Shown: positions 49,703-62,058 of the stretch, piece by piece
Numbering within the stretch: the stretch's first letter is position 1
Layout: each line of letters opens with the position of its first letter
Assembly (NCBI RefSeq): GCF_018717645.1
Contig: NZ_JAFLHG010000009.1
Location: forward strand, 62,001-126,000
DNA length: 64,000 nt
Reading direction: 5' to 3'
Origin: Microbacterium flavum
GTDB taxonomy: Bacteria; Actinomycetota; Actinomycetes; Actinomycetales; Microbacteriaceae
Program-made: the position numbers and the translations under genes
Notes under the pieces: generated by a model
The model's database searches: none
The model's input: the letters and a program-made list of their open reading frames with translations, nothing else
Told to the model about the DNA's origin: nothing

Positions 49703-51151
49703 CTACTTCTCGGCCTTGTAGATCGGCGCGTTGCCGTTGACGGCGTCGCCGATCTTGTGGATGCGGATGTCGTTCGTCGATCCGATGATTCCCGGAGGGG
49801 ACCCGGAGATCACCACGACCTTGTCGCCCTCCTGCGCCAGGCCGCGACCGAGGAAGAACTCGTCGACCTGCATGAACATCATGTCCGTGTGCGCGACGTG
49901 CTCGACGAGGGTCGACTGGACGCCCCACGTGAGTGCCATGCGGCGGCGGATCGCCGGGTCCGCGGCGAAGGCCATCATCGGGATGCCGGGGCGCAGACGC
50001 GACATGCGCCGGGCGGTGTCACCGGACTCCGTGAAGATGGCGATGTACTTCGCCTCGATGAACTCGGCGACCTCGTTCGCGGCGAGGGTCAGGATGCCGC
50101 CCTGCGTGCGCGGCTTGGCGCTGAACGGGCGGATGCGCTCGAGGCCGTGCTCCTCGGTCGACTCGACGATGCGGGCCATCGTCTGGACGGTGACCACCGG
50201 GTACTCCCCGACGCTCGTCTCACCGGACAGCATGACCGCGTCGGCGCCGTCGAGGACGGCGTTGGCGACGTCGGATGCCTCGGCGCGCGTGGGCACCGGG
50301 GCATACGTCATCGACTCGAGCATCTGCGTCGCGACGATGACCGGCTTCGCCATACGGCGGCACATCTCGACCGCGTGCTTCTGGACGACCGGGACGGCCT
50401 CCAGCGGCAGCTCGACGGCGAGGTCGCCGCGGGCGACCATGATGCCGTCGAAGGCGTCGATGATCTCCTCGAGGTTGTCCACGGCCTGCGGCTTCTCGAT
50501 CTTCGCGATGACGGGGATCTTGCGACCCTCCTCCGCCATGATCTCGTGCACGCGCGTCACGTCGGACGCATCGCGCACGAAGGAGAGGGCGATGAGATCT
50601 GCGCCGGCGTTCAGACCCCAGCGCAGGTCCTCCTCGTCCTTCTCGGACAGGGCGGGGACGCTGACGGCGACACCCGGGAGGTTGATGCCCTTGTTGTTGG
50701 ACACGGTGCCGGCCACGACGACCTTGGTGGTCACGACAGGACCGTCGACGCTCACGACCTCGACGCGGACCTTGCCGTCGTCGATGAGGAGGGAGTCGCC
50801 CGGCTTGACGTCCCCGGCGAGGCCCTTGAACGTCGTCCCGACGAGGTCGCGGGTGCCCACGACGTCCTCGGTCGTGATGCGGAACGTCTCGCCGACGGCG
50901 AGGTCGTGGGGTCCGTCGGAGAACTTGCCCAGACGGATCTTGGGGCCCTGCAGGTCGACGAGGATGGCGACGGCACGGCCGGCGTCATCCGCGGCCTTCC
51001 GCACGTTCGCGAAACGGACCTCGTGCTCGGCGTAGGAGCCATGGCTCAGGTTGAGGCGGGCCACGTCGACGCCGGCGTCGATGATCGCTCGGATCATCTC
51101 GTACGACTCAGTGGCGGGACCCAGGGTAGCGACGATCTTCGCGCGTCTCAC
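49703..51151 (-). CDS. pyk: pyruvate kinase
   Basis: 482 residues. MRRAKIVATLGPATESYEMI opening, LNLSHGSYAEH, the active site IPVIAKIEKPQAVDNLEEII, MVARGDLAVELP, and VATQMLESM. The C-terminal domain (AEFIEAKYIAIFTESGDTAR) has no extra PEP-utilisation domain. It makes pyruvate and ATP from phosphoenolpyruvate and ADP. GTG 51151 with GGAG 7 bases upstream. It lies 48 bases downstream of gltD on the same strand, the usual actinobacterial neighbourhood; possible readthrough from gltBD. Confidence 0.96.
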   Translation of the reverse strand: MRRAKIVATLGPATESYEMIRAIIDAGVDVARLNLSHGSYAEHEVRFANVRKAADDAGRAVAILVDLQGPKIRLGKFSDGPHDLAVGETFRITTEDVVGTRDLVGTTFKGLAGDVKPGDSLLIDDGKVRVEVVSVDGPVVTTKVVVAGTVSNNKGINLPGVAVSVPALSEKDEEDLRWGLNAGADLIALSFVRDASDVTRVHEIMAEEGRKIPVIAKIEKPQAVDNLEEIIDAFDGIMVARGDLAVELPLEAVPVVQKHAVEMCRRMAKPVIVATQMLESMTYAPVPTRAEASDVANAVLDGADAVMLSGETSVGEYPVVTVQTMARIVESTEEHGLERIRPFSAKPRTQGGILTLAANEVAEFIEAKYIAIFTESGDTARRMSRLRPGIPMMAFAADPAIRRRMALTWGVQSTLVEHVAHTDMMFMQVDEFFLGRGLAQEGDKVVVISGSPPGIIGSTNDIRIHKIGDAVNGNAPIYKAEK

Positions 51152-51199
51152 TGACTGTCTCCGGTCTGTTTTCGGGTTGTTATCGGGGGTGGTCTCAGC

Positions 51200-52661
<1,462 letters not shown>

Positions 52662-52669
<8 letters not shown>

Positions 52670-55600
52670 CGGTCACCTCCAGGATGCGGGTCCAGACGAC
52701 GTCGCCGTCGGGGTCGAGCCCCTCGGCGACGGCGTCGGTACGGGTCTTCAGCACCGCGGCGTAGTCGCGCGGCAGGACGCGGACGAAGTTGTCCGCTTCG
52801 GTCTCGAAGTCTTCGAGCAGGGATGCCGCGAGCGTCGAGCCGGTCTCGGCGACATGCTGCTCGAGCAGATCGCGGAGCATCTCGACGTCGCCCGATCCGA
52901 GCTCCAGGAGCTCGAGCTCGCCCGAGGCGAGGGCATCGCGGTTGACGAGGTCCTCGTCGAGCTTGTAGATGTACGCCGCGCCGCCCGACATCCCCGCGCC
53001 GAGGTTCCGGCCGGTCGGTCCGAGGATGACGGCGAGTCCACCCGTCATGTACTCCAGAGCGTGGTCGCCCACGCCCTCCACGACCGCGGTCGCACCGGAG
53101 TTGCGCACGAGGAACCGCTCGCCGACGACGCCGCGCAGGAACAGGGTGCCCTGGGTCGCGCCATAGCCGATGACGTTGCCCGCGATGACGTTCTGGGAGG
53201 CGTCGAAGGAGGCATCCCGCGGCGGGCGGACGACGATCTGTCCGCCCGAGAGACCCTTGCCGACGTAGTCGTTGGAGTCTCCCTCGAGGCGGAGCGTGAT
53301 GCCCGCCGGCAGGAAGGCGCCGAAGGACTGCCCCGCCGAACCGGTGAGGTTCACCTCGATCGTGCCGGCCGGGAGCCCGTGCTCGCCCTGCGCGAGGGTG
53401 ACGCGGTTGCCGAGCATGGTGCCCACCGCGCGCTCCGTGTTGCGGATCGGAAGGTCGACGCGGAAGTGACCGCCGTGCGCGATCACATCCTGCGCCTGCG
53501 CGATGATCGGCACGTCGAAGTGCTTGTCGAGCTCGTGATCCTGGTCACGCGCGTGGCGACGGGGCACGTCGGACGCGAACGCGGGGCCGTCGAGGATCGG
53601 TGCGAGGTCGAGACCGCTCGCCTTCCAGTGCTCGATCGCGCCGTTCACATCCAGCAGATCGTTCCGCCCGATCGCCTCGTCGAGGGAGCGGAACCCGAGC
53701 TCGGCGAGGTATTCGCGCACCTCCTGCGCGAGGTACTGCATGAAGGTGACGACGAACTCCGGCTTGCCGGTGAAGCGGCTGCGCAGCACGGGGTTCTGGG
53801 TGGCGACGCCCACGGGGCAGGTGTCGAGGTGGCAGACGCGCATCATGATGCACCCCTCCACGACGAGAGCCGTCGTGGCGAACCCGTACTCCTCGGCGCC
53901 CAGCAGGGCGGCGATGATGACGTCGCGTCCCGTCTTGAGCTGGCCGTCGGCCTGGACGACGACGCGGTCGCGCATGTCGTTGAGCATGAGCGTCTGCTGG
54001 GTCTCGGCGAGGCCGAGCTCCCACGGCGTCCCCGCGTGCTTGAGCGAGTTCAACGGGCTCGCGCCGGTGCCGCCGTCATGCCCCGAGACGAGGATGACGT
54101 CGGCGAGGGCCTTGGCGGTGCCGGCCGCGACCGCGCCGATGCCCGACTGGCTCACGAGCTTGACGTGCACGCGGGCCTCGGGGTTCGCGCGCTTGAGGTC
54201 GAAGATCAGCTGCTTCAGGTCTTCGATCGAGTAGATGTCGTGGTGCGGCGGCGGCGAGATGAGGCCTACGCCGGGTGTGCCGCCGCGGGTGCGCGCGATC
54301 CACGGATAGACCTTCCCGGGGGGCAGCTGGCCGCCCTCGCCGGGCTTCGCCCCCTGAGCGAGCTTGATCTGGATGTCCTCCGCGTGTGTCAGGTACATGC
54401 TCGTGACGCCGAAGCGCCCCGAGGCGACCTGCTTGATCGCGCTGCGGCGCTCGGGGTCCAGCAGTCGCTCGACGTCCTCACCGCCCTCGCCCGTGTTCGA
54501 CTTCGCACCGATTGAGTTCATCGCGATGGCGAGCGTCTCGTGCGCTTCCTTGGAGATCGATCCGTAGCTCATCGCGCCGGTCGAGAAGCGCCTGACGATG
54601 GACTCCACCGGCTCGACCTCGTCGATCGGGACCGGGGTGCGCTCCCCCGTCTTGAGGCGGAACATGCCGCGCAGCGTCTTCAGCTCCGCCGCCTGGTCGT
54701 CGACGAGCTTCGTGTACTCGCGGAAGATGTCGTACCGCCGGGCGCGCGTCGAATGCTGCAGGCGGAAGACCGTGTCCGGCGTGAACAGGTGCGGGGCGCC
54801 GTCGCGACGCCACTGGTACTCGCCGCCGGTCCACAGCCGCTCGTGGGCGCGCGCCGCTCCGTCCTCCGGGTAGGCGTAGTCGTGACGTGCCTCGTTCTCC
54901 GCCGCGATCTCGCGGATGCCGATGCCGCCGAGCTTCGTCTCGGTGCCGGTGAAGTACTTCTCAACGACGTCCTGCGACAGGCCCACCGCTTCGAACACCT
55001 GCGAGCCGGCGTACGAGGACACGGTCGAGATGCCCATCTTCGACATGATCTTCAGGACGCCCTTGCCGAGCGCGTAGATCAGGTTCTTCACGGCCTTCTC
55101 CGGCGTCACGCCGGTGATGAAGCCGGCGCGCACGAGGTACTCGACGGTCTCCATCGCGAGATACGGGTTCACGGCGGAGGCCCCGTACCCGATGAGCGTC
55201 GCGACGTGGTGCACTTCGCGCACATCGCCCGCCTCGACCACGAGTCCGACCTTCATGCGGTTCTCGCGGCGGATGAGGTGGTGGTGCACGGCGGAGAGCA
55301 TGAGCAGCGACGGGATCGGGACGAGATCCTTGTTCGAGTCGCGGTCGCTCAGGATGAGGAACTCGGCGCCCTGGGCGATCGCCTCGTCGACCTCGTCGCA
55401 GATCTCGTCGAGGCGGTGTTCCAGGGCATCCGTCGTCTTGTCGAGGTGGTAGAGCCCGCGGATCGTCGCCGACCGTCGACCCGGCAGGGCCTTGTCGATG
55501 TTCTGGAGCTTGGCCAGCTCGTCGTTGTCGATCACGGGGAAGTCCAGCGTGATCGTGCGCGTGTGGTCCGGCCCCCACTCCAGCAGGTTCCGCTCGGGAC

Positions 55601-57242
55601 CGAGCCCGAGGGCGAGGGAGGTGACGACCTCTTCGCGGATGGAGTCGAGCGGCGGGTTGGTCACCTGCGCGAACTGCTGAACGAAGTAGTCGAACAGCAG
55701 GCGGGGCCGCTCGCTGAGGACGGCGATCGGCGCGTCGGAGCCCATCGCACCGAGCGGCTCGGCGCCGTTCTGCCCCATCGGGGTCAGGAGGATCCGAACC
55801 TCCTCCTCGGTGTACCCGAACGTGCGCTGGCGACGGGTGATGGAGGCGATCGGGTGGACGATGTGCTCGCGCTCGGGAAGGTCCTTGAGGCGGACGCGAC
55901 CGGCATCCAGCCACTCCTGCCAGGGCTGCAGGGTGGAGAGGTCGCGCTTGACCTCCTCGTCCTCGATGATGCGGCGCTGCGCCGTGTCGACGAGGAACAT
56001 GCGTCCGGGGCGCAGGCGCCCGCGGCGCTTGATGCGCTCAGGGGCGAAGTCGAGGACGCCCGTCTCGGAGCCGATCACGACGAGTCCGTCGGTCGTCTCA
56101 GTCCAGCGTCCGGGGCGCAGCCCGTTGCGGTCGAGGGTGGCGCCCACGAGGGTGCCGTCGGTGAAGATGAGCGCGGCCGGCCCGTCCCACGGCTCCATCT
56201 GCATCGAGTGGTACTCGTAGAAGGCGCGCAGGTCGGGGTCCATATCGGCCTGCTTCTCGTAGGCCTCGGGCACCATCATCATGACCGCGTGGGGCAGGCT
56301 GCGACCGGTGAGGGTCAGCAGCTCCAGCACCTCGTCGAAGGATGCCGAGTCGCTCGCGCCCCCCGTGCAGATGGGAAGGAGCGGGCGGATGTCGCCGACC
56401 AGCTCGGACTCGAGCTGGGACTGGCGGGCGCGCATCCAGTTGCGGTTGGCGCCCACCGTGTTGATCTCGCCGTTGTGGGCGAGCATGCGCAGCGGCTGAG
56501 CGAGCGGCCACGACGGGAACGTGTTCGTGGAGTAGCGCGAGTGGACGACCGCGAGCTCCGAGGCGAAGCGCTCGTCGGAGAGGTCGGGATAGAACGGCTC
56601 GAGCTGCAGGGTCGTGACCATGCCCTTGTACCCGAGAGTGCGAGAGCTCAGCGAGACGAAGTACGCGTCGTGCTCGCGGCGGGCGCGCTTGCGCAGCCGG
56701 TAGACGCGGCGGTCGAGCTCGATCCCGCTCAGGGCCGGCGCGTCGCCGACGGCGGGGCGCGAGACGAAGAGCTGCTCGAATGCGGGCCGCGCGGCGTGCG
56801 CGAGCTTGCCGAGGTGCTCCTCCTCGGTCGGCACGTCCCGCCAGCCGAGGACCGTGAGCCCTTCGGATGCCGCGATCGTCTCGACACCGGCCTTGACGGC
56901 CGCACGCGCCTCCTCCTCCAACGGAAGAAACGCGAGTCCGGCGGCGTACTCGCCCACGGGCGGCAGGTCGAAGTCCGTCACCTCGCGCAGGAAGGCGTCC
57001 GGCATCTGCGTGAGGATGCCCGCACCGTCGCCGGTGCCCGCATCCGAACCGATCGCGCCACGGTGCTCGAGGTTGCGCAGAGCCTCGAGCGCGAGGGACA
57101 CGATGTCGTGGCCCGGCTCGCCGCGCAGGGTCGCGACCATGGCGAGCCCACAGGCATCCTTCTCGAATGCGGGGTTGTACATCCCTTGCTTGGCGGGGAA
57201 ACCGCCGGGGATTGTCGACTCACGACGGGTACTCGGTGCCAT
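52662..57242 (-). CDS. gltB: glutamate synthase large (alpha) subunit
   Basis: 1526 residues from ATG 57242. A propeptide precedes Cys31 ([11 protein letters not shown]), the N-terminal nucleophile of the class II glutaminase domain (~31-430). A central domain is followed by the FMN synthase domain, with [20 protein letters not shown] and the 3Fe-4S cysteines in [19 protein letters not shown]. The C-terminal beta-helix repeats contain GGQIVVRPP and [16 protein letters not shown]. It converts glutamine plus 2-oxoglutarate to two glutamates. An upstream in-frame start (57314) would add 24 residues, but that region carries a 13-base direct repeat and looks like leader. Confidence 0.96.
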
Positions 57243-57294
57243 ACCAACCGTCCTCAATGATCTTGCTGAAGCTGGGGACGACGTCGGCCCGAAA

Positions 57295-57323
57295 TCAAGC
57301 AGGGTGTATGTCAAGCAGGGTGT
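57295..57323 (-). repeat. 13-base direct repeat upstream of gltB
   Basis: On the minus strand ACACCCTGCTTGA-cat-ACACCCTGCTTGA, two identical copies with a 16-base period, 53-81 bases before the gltB ATG. The junction creates TTGACA. It could be a tandem activator or repressor site for nitrogen control, or a small duplication. Confidence 0.5.
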
Positions 57324-57331
57324 CTAGCGTG

Positions 57332-58300
57332 TTACTTCGAGGCGACGGCGCTTGTGGCGGTGTCCGCAGCGAGCTCGGACGTCGGGGGTGCGCTGACGTC
57401 GACGAACTCGTCGGTGTTCTGTGATTGTACATTCCCGCTGCGGTTCCCCTCGCGCCCGGGCTGGTAGGGCGAGGGCTCGAGCCCCGGGTGGCGGCGCTTC
57501 TGCACGAAGAAGATGACGATGCCCACCGCGACGCCGAAGATCGCGGCCCACACGTTGGTGCGAAGGCCGAAGAAGACCTCGCTCGGGTCGATGCGGATCG
57601 ACTCCCACACGATGCGGCCCGCGCCGTACCAGATGAGATAGAGAGCGAACAGCCGCCCCCACTGCAGGGTGAAGCGCTTCCCGGCCCAGAGGAGGAAGAG
57701 GACGCCGAGGCTGTTCCAGATGACCTCGTAGAGGAACGTCGGGTGGAAGAGCGTGCCCTCGGGAAGTCCCGCGGGCCATGCCGGGTTCGGGTAGGCGATC
57801 TCGAGGCCCCAGGGGAGGTTCGTGGGGAGGCCGTAGAGCTCCTGGTTGAACCAGTTGCCGAAGCGCCCGAGCGCCTGCGCGAGCAGCAGTCCCGGAGCGA
57901 GGGCGTCGGCGAAGGTCCAGAAGCGGATACCGGTCCACTTGCAGCCGAGCCAGGCGCCGATCGCACCGCCGATGAGGGCGCCGAAGATGGCGATGCCGCC
58001 CTCCCAGATGCGGAAGATCGCCCAGATGTCCTTGCCCTCGCCGAAGTAGAACCCCCAGTGGGTGACGACGTGGAAGATGCGGGCGCCGATGATGGCGAGC
58101 GGCACCGCGATGAGGCAGATGTCGATCACGACCCACGGCTCGGCGCCGCGCGCGGTCAGACGGCGGTTCGTCAGGAACGCCGCGACCACGATGCCCGTGA
58201 GGATGCACAGGGCGTAGAAGTGGATCGTCAGCGGCCCGACCTGGAACGAGCTGATCGGCGGGCTGGGAATCGACGCGGCGACGGAAAGGGAGGCAAGCAC
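57332..58300 (-). CDS. lgt: phosphatidylglycerol-prolipoprotein diacylglyceryl transferase
   Basis: 322 residues from GTG 58300. About seven membrane helices. The Lgt signature GRFGNWFNQELYGLPTNLPW is intact, including the conserved arginine, and HPTFLYEVIWNSLG and GAGRIVWESIRID are present. It attaches diacylglycerol to the lipobox cysteine, the first step before Lnt (28386-29978). The C-terminal ~45 residues are a polar tail typical of actinobacteria. TAGACT with 7 bases to the GTG indicates a leaderless start despite the trpA gene ending 10 bases upstream. Confidence 0.95.
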   Translation of the reverse strand: MLASLSVAASIPSPPISSFQVGPLTIHFYALCILTGIVVAAFLTNRRLTARGAEPWVVIDICLIAVPLAIIGARIFHVVTHWGFYFGEGKDIWAIFRIWEGGIAIFGALIGGAIGAWLGCKWTGIRFWTFADALAPGLLLAQALGRFGNWFNQELYGLPTNLPWGLEIAYPNPAWPAGLPEGTLFHPTFLYEVIWNSLGVLFLLWAGKRFTLQWGRLFALYLIWYGAGRIVWESIRIDPSEVFFGLRTNVWAAIFGVAVGIVIFFVQKRRHPGLEPSPYQPGREGNRSGNVQSQNTDEFVDVSAPPTSELAADTATSAVASK

Positions 58301-58307
58301 GAGGGGA

Positions 58308-58313
58308 AGTCTA
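58308..58313 (-). promoter_or_regulatory. -10 box TAGACT, leaderless start of lgt
   Basis: Minus-strand TAGACT-N7-GTG (58300), overlapping the end of trpA. It suggests lgt can be expressed apart from the trp genes. Confidence 0.45.
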
Positions 58314-59102
58314 CTTCGACGCCCGAGCGGTCCCCGCGGCCAGCGCGCGCGCCTCGGCCGCGAGCCCGTCGATGCCGCCGTCGCGCAGCGCGCGCACGAG
58401 GGCGGTGCCGACGATCGCGCCGTCCGCGTACTCCACCACCCCGGCGACCTGGTCGGGGGTGGAGATGCCGATTCCGACGCACGCGTTCTCGACGCCGTGC
58501 TCGCGCAGGCGCGCGACGAGGGTGCGGGCGGCGGCATCCAATTCGGCGCGCTCCCCCGTGATCCCCATCGTCGAGACCGTGTACACGAAGCCGGTCGAGG
58601 CGCGCGCGATGGTCGCAAGCCGTTCGTCGGTCGAGGTCGGCGCCGCGAGGAACACGCGGTCAAGGCCCGTGCGCTCCGACGCTGCGATCCACTCGGCGGC
58701 CGCATCGGGTGTGATGTCGGGGGTGATGAGGCCGGCGCCGCCGGCTGCGACCAGCTCGTCGGCGTAGCGGTCCACGCCGTACTGCAGGACCGGGTTCCAA
58801 TACGTCATGACGAGGATCGGGACGTCGACGCGCGCGGCGATCTCCCGCACGGCGGTGAACGTGTCGCGAAGGCGGAAACCCGCCGCCAGGGCCGCCTGAG
58901 TGGCCTCCTGGATGACCGGGCCGTCCATCACGGGGTCGGAATACGGCGGCCCGAGCTCGAGGACGTCGGCGCCCGCCTCGGCGAGGGCGACCGCGGCGTC
59001 GATCGAGGTCTGGAGGTCGGGATAGCCGAGAGGCAGATACCCGACGAACGCGCCACGCCCGGCCGCGCGGGCGGCCGCGATGGCGTCGTGGACCCGGCTC
59101 AC
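58311..59102 (-). CDS. trpA: tryptophan synthase alpha subunit
   Basis: 263 residues from GTG 59102, overlapping the trpB stop by 4 bases. The segment [20 protein letters not shown] holds the catalytic Glu and Asp. [12 protein letters not shown] replaces the usual loop 6 sequence, and [14 protein letters not shown] and [10 protein letters not shown] are present. TIM barrel that cleaves indole-3-glycerol phosphate and channels indole to TrpB. In the ~28 residues upstream of the chosen start the frame stays open, but that stretch is out-of-frame trpB sequence. Confidence 0.96.
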   Translation of the reverse strand: MSRVHDAIAAARAAGRGAFVGYLPLGYPDLQTSIDAAVALAEAGADVLELGPPYSDPVMDGPVIQEATQAALAAGFRLRDTFTAVREIAARVDVPILVMTYWNPVLQYGVDRYADELVAAGGAGLITPDITPDAAAEWIAASERTGLDRVFLAAPTSTDERLATIARASTGFVYTVSTMGITGERAELDAAARTLVARLREHGVENACVGIGISTPDQVAGVVEYADGAIVGTALVRALRDGGIDGLAAEARALAAGTARASK

Positions 59103-60364
59103 AGCTCGGTCCCCTCGCCCTTGGCGCCGTCGGCCGGCGGGGGGCTCTGCACGGGATCCGCCCCCTCGTCGTACAGGCCGAACCACTGCGCCGCGGTGTC
59201 CATGTCCTTATCGCCGCGACCGGAGAGGCTCACGGCGATGATGGCATCCGGACCCAGCTCGCGCCCGATCCGGAGGGCGCCGGCGAGGGCGTGCGCGGAC
59301 TCGATCGCCGGGATGATGCCCTCGGTGCGGCTCAGCAGGCGCAGCGCGTCCATCGCCTCGGCGTCGGTGGCCGGGATGTACTCCGCGCGCCCGATGTCGG
59401 AGAGCCAGGCGTGCTCGGGGCCGACGCCGGGGTAGTCGAGCCCGGCGGAGATCGAGTGCGATTCGATCGTCTGGCCGTCCTCGTCCTGCAGGACGTACGT
59501 CTTCGCGCCGTGGAGCACACCCGGACGCCCGCGTTCGATCGATGCCGCGTGCTGATCCGTGTCGACGCCGTCTCCGGCCGCCTCGACGCCGTACAGCTTC
59601 ACGTCCTCGTCGTCGAGGAAGGCATCGAACATGCCGATCGCGTTCGACCCGCCGCCGACGCACGCGACGACGGCGTCAGGGAGCCGTCCGGTCTCGTTGA
59701 GCAGCTGCTCGCGGGCCTCCTCCGAGATGATCTTCTGGAAGTCGCGCACCATCGCCGGGAACGGATGCGGGCCGGCCGCCGTGCCGAAGATGTAGTTCGT
59801 CGTCTCGACCGAGGCCACCCAGTCGCGGTAGGCCTCGTTGATGGCATCCTTCAGCGTCCGCGATCCGGTCGTGACGGGCACGACCTCCGCGCCGAGGAGG
59901 CGCATGCGCGCGACGTTGAGGGCCTGGCGCTCGGTGTCGACCTCGCCCATGTAGATCGTGCACTCGAAGCCGAACAGGGCGGCGGCGGTGGCCGTCGCGA
60001 CGCCGTGCTGGCCGGCGCCCGTCTCGGCGATCACGCGGGTCTTGCCCAGGCGCCGGGTGAGCAGCGCCTGGCCGAGCACATTGTTGATCTTGTGCGAGCC
60101 GGTGTGGTTCAGGTCTTCGCGCTTGAGGAAGACCCGCGCGCCCCCGGCGTGCTCGGCGAACCTCTGCACCTCGGTGAGCGCGGACGGCCGCCCGGCGTAC
60201 GAGTGCAGCAGCGCGGTCAGCTCGGCGGCGAAGGCCGGATCGACCTTCGCCGCGTCGTACTCTGCCGTCAGCTCGTCGATCGCGGCGATGAGCGACTCGG
60301 GCATGTAGCGCCCGCCGAACTCGCCGAAGAAGGGGCCGTGCTCATCGCGCAGGCTCGTGGTCAC
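59099..60364 (-). CDS. trpB: tryptophan synthase beta subunit
   Basis: 421 residues. [15 protein letters not shown] at the N-terminus; the PLP lysine is in [17 protein letters not shown], and [18 protein letters not shown] and the phosphate-binding [12 protein letters not shown] follow. It condenses indole with serine. The C-terminus extends about 20 Pro/Gly-rich residues. GTG 60364 overlaps the trpC stop by 4 bases, making trpC-trpB-trpA one coupled unit. Confidence 0.97.
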   Translation of the reverse strand: MTTSLRDEHGPFFGEFGGRYMPESLIAAIDELTAEYDAAKVDPAFAAELTALLHSYAGRPSALTEVQRFAEHAGGARVFLKREDLNHTGSHKINNVLGQALLTRRLGKTRVIAETGAGQHGVATATAAALFGFECTIYMGEVDTERQALNVARMRLLGAEVVPVTTGSRTLKDAINEAYRDWVASVETTNYIFGTAAGPHPFPAMVRDFQKIISEEAREQLLNETGRLPDAVVACVGGGSNAIGMFDAFLDDEDVKLYGVEAAGDGVDTDQHAASIERGRPGVLHGAKTYVLQDEDGQTIESHSISAGLDYPGVGPEHAWLSDIGRAEYIPATDAEAMDALRLLSRTEGIIPAIESAHALAGALRIGRELGPDAIIAVSLSGRGDKDMDTAAQWFGLYDEGADPVQSPPPADGAKGEGTEL

Positions 60365-61170
60365 GTCGACTCGATTCGCTCACTCGGTACGGGCATGGAT
60401 CCGGCCTCCAGGAAGGCATGCAGGGTGGTCACCGGATCGTTCGTCACCAGCGCCTCGCCCACGAGCACGACGTCGGCGCCCGCGCGACGGTAGTGCGCGA
60501 CGTCGGCGGGGGCGAGCACGGCGGACTCCGCGATCTTCACGGCGTCCGCCGGGAAGTGCTCGGCCAGCGAGCCGAAGAGGTCGCGGTCGAGTTCGAAGGT
60601 GGAGAGGTTGCGGGCGTTCACGCCGATGAGCCGAGCGCCGAGGTCGCCGGCACGGTCGAGCTCGTCGCGCGAGTGCGTCTCGACGAGCGGCGTCATCCCG
60701 AGATCGAGGACGAGACCGTGGAGCTCACGCAGAAGGGGCTGCTCGAGCGCCGCGACGATGAGGAGGACGAGGTCTGCGCCGGATGCCCGGGCCTCGAGCA
60801 CCTGGTACGGCGTCGCGATGAAGTCCTTGCGCAGCACGGGCACCGAGACGCGGGCCTTCACCGCTTCGAGGTCGGCGAGAGAGCCCTTGAACTTCCGGCC
60901 CTCGGTGAGGACGGAGATCGCCGAGGCGCCCCCGTTCTCGTAGCGCGCCGCTTGGAGGGCGGGGTCGGGGATGTCGGCGAGGTCGCCGCGCGACGGGCTC
61001 GCGCGCTTGACCTCCGCGATGATCTTCACGCGATCGGCGGGGGCGAGGGCAGCGAGGGCGTCGAGCGCCGGCGCCTGAGCGAGCGCGTCGCGCTCCACGT
61101 CGGCGAGCGGTCGGGCCGCGGCGCGGGCCTCGGCATCCTCCACCGCGCCGGCGGTGAGGCCTGCCAGCAT
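60361..61170 (-). CDS. trpC: indole-3-glycerol phosphate synthase
   Basis: 269 residues. [17 protein letters not shown] with the catalytic lysine, [46 protein letters not shown] and [12 protein letters not shown] cover the active site. It converts CdRP to indole glycerol phosphate. ATG 61170 starts 2 bases after the HGxxPAAW gene stop. It overlaps trpB. Confidence 0.96.
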   Translation of the reverse strand: MLAGLTAGAVEDAEARAAARPLADVERDALAQAPALDALAALAPADRVKIIAEVKRASPSRGDLADIPDPALQAARYENGGASAISVLTEGRKFKGSLADLEAVKARVSVPVLRKDFIATPYQVLEARASGADLVLLIVAALEQPLLRELHGLVLDLGMTPLVETHSRDELDRAGDLGARLIGVNARNLSTFELDRDLFGSLAEHFPADAVKIAESAVLAPADVAHYRRAGADVVLVGEALVTNDPVTTLHAFLEAGSMPVPSERIEST

Positions 61171-61172
61171 GA

Positions 61173-61400
61173 TCAGTGCTGCTTCGGCTTGTACTTGTCG
61201 CCGTAGGCGCCGTAGCCGGCCTTGGCCATGGCCCAGCCGACGATCGCGCCGACGACCAGCAGACCGGCGGAGGCCCAGACGAGCACCGGCATGTCGAACC
61301 AGAAGAACACCGTGCCGAGCGTCACCGCCAGGAGCATGATCACAACGGCGGTCCAGGCGGCCGGGGAGTGTCCGTGGCCGGGGTCGTCGATGCTGCTCAT
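61173..61400 (-). CDS. small HGxxPAAW-motif membrane protein
   Basis: 75 residues. The HGHSPAAW motif (residues 9-16) is followed by two membrane helices (AVVIMLLAVTLGTVFFWFDM and LVWASAGLLVVGAIVGWAM) and the tail YGDKYKPKQH. This family sits between the Trp-associated membrane protein and trpC across actinobacteria and has no known function. ATG 61400 with AAGGAGA upstream. It starts 46 bases after the upstream gene. Confidence 0.88.
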   Translation of the reverse strand: MSSIDDPGHGHSPAAWTAVVIMLLAVTLGTVFFWFDMPVLVWASAGLLVVGAIVGWAMAKAGYGAYGDKYKPKQH

Positions 61401-61446
61401 GATTCTCCTTCTGCCGAAAAGGCGTGGGGCGGGTGCGCTCCCCAGT

Positions 61447-62058
61447 CTAGCGGGCGGTGGGATCGTCTCCGTGCGACAGATCGTCCCACGAATCGATCGC
61501 CCGGTCGCGAGTGGCGTCGTGCGGGCGCGCGCCGGCCGACACGTGCTCGCTCGCGCCCTCGCGTTCGTAGCGGCGGCCGCCCGCGCGCCACCGGTGCGCG
61601 GTGACGAGCGTGAACACCCCGCCGGCCAGGATGAGAAGGCCCGCGACGGCCGCGGCGAACGGCCACGCGGAGCCGGTGATCCCCTCGACGAGGTCGCCGA
61701 TCGCCTTCGCCCCGGAGAGGCCCGTCGACGTGGTCACGACGGAGGCGACCGCGTCCACGGGGTGCTGGGTCCCGACACGCACGGCGCCGATGAGGAGGGC
61801 CGCGCCGATGACGAGGGCGAGGATGCCGAAGGCGTACCGCAGCACCCGCCCGACCACCGTGAGGGCCAGACCGAGGGCGAGCGCGGCGAGGCTCAGCGGC
61901 GCCAGCAGCGGCATCGCCGCCGCGCCGGAGACGGGCAGCGGCTCGGTCGCGCCCGCGCGCAGGGTGACCTCGAGCCAGGTCTGGGTGGAGGAGACGATGG
62001 CGATCGCTCCCCCGAGGACGATCGCCAGGACGGCCAGGACGCGGGCGCGAGCGATCAT
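61447..62058 (-). CDS. Trp biosynthesis-associated membrane protein
   Basis: 203 residues from ATG 62058, overlapping the hisI stop by 4 bases. Four membrane helices: [50 protein letters not shown] and [31 protein letters not shown] after helix 1 is characteristic of the family found in actinobacterial trp loci. A polar C-terminal tail of about 55 residues follows. Role unknown; proposed only from linkage. Normally trpE lies directly upstream of it, but here hisI does. Confidence 0.85.
   Translation of the reverse strand: MIARARVLAVLAIVLGGAIAIVSSTQTWLEVTLRAGATEPLPVSGAAAMPLLAPLSLAALALGLALTVVGRVLRYAFGILALVIGAALLIGAVRVGTQHPVDAVASVVTTSTGLSGAKAIGDLVEGITGSAWPFAAAVAGLLILAGGVFTLVTAHRWRAGGRRYEREGASEHVSAGARPHDATRDRAIDSWDDLSHGDDPTAR

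Noticed and set aside
54540..57260. 906-codon open frame on the plus strand
   Set aside because: It is exactly antisense to gltB, whose domains and cysteine motifs are clear. Long antisense frames are expected in DNA of this GC content, and the translation shows no recognisable domain.
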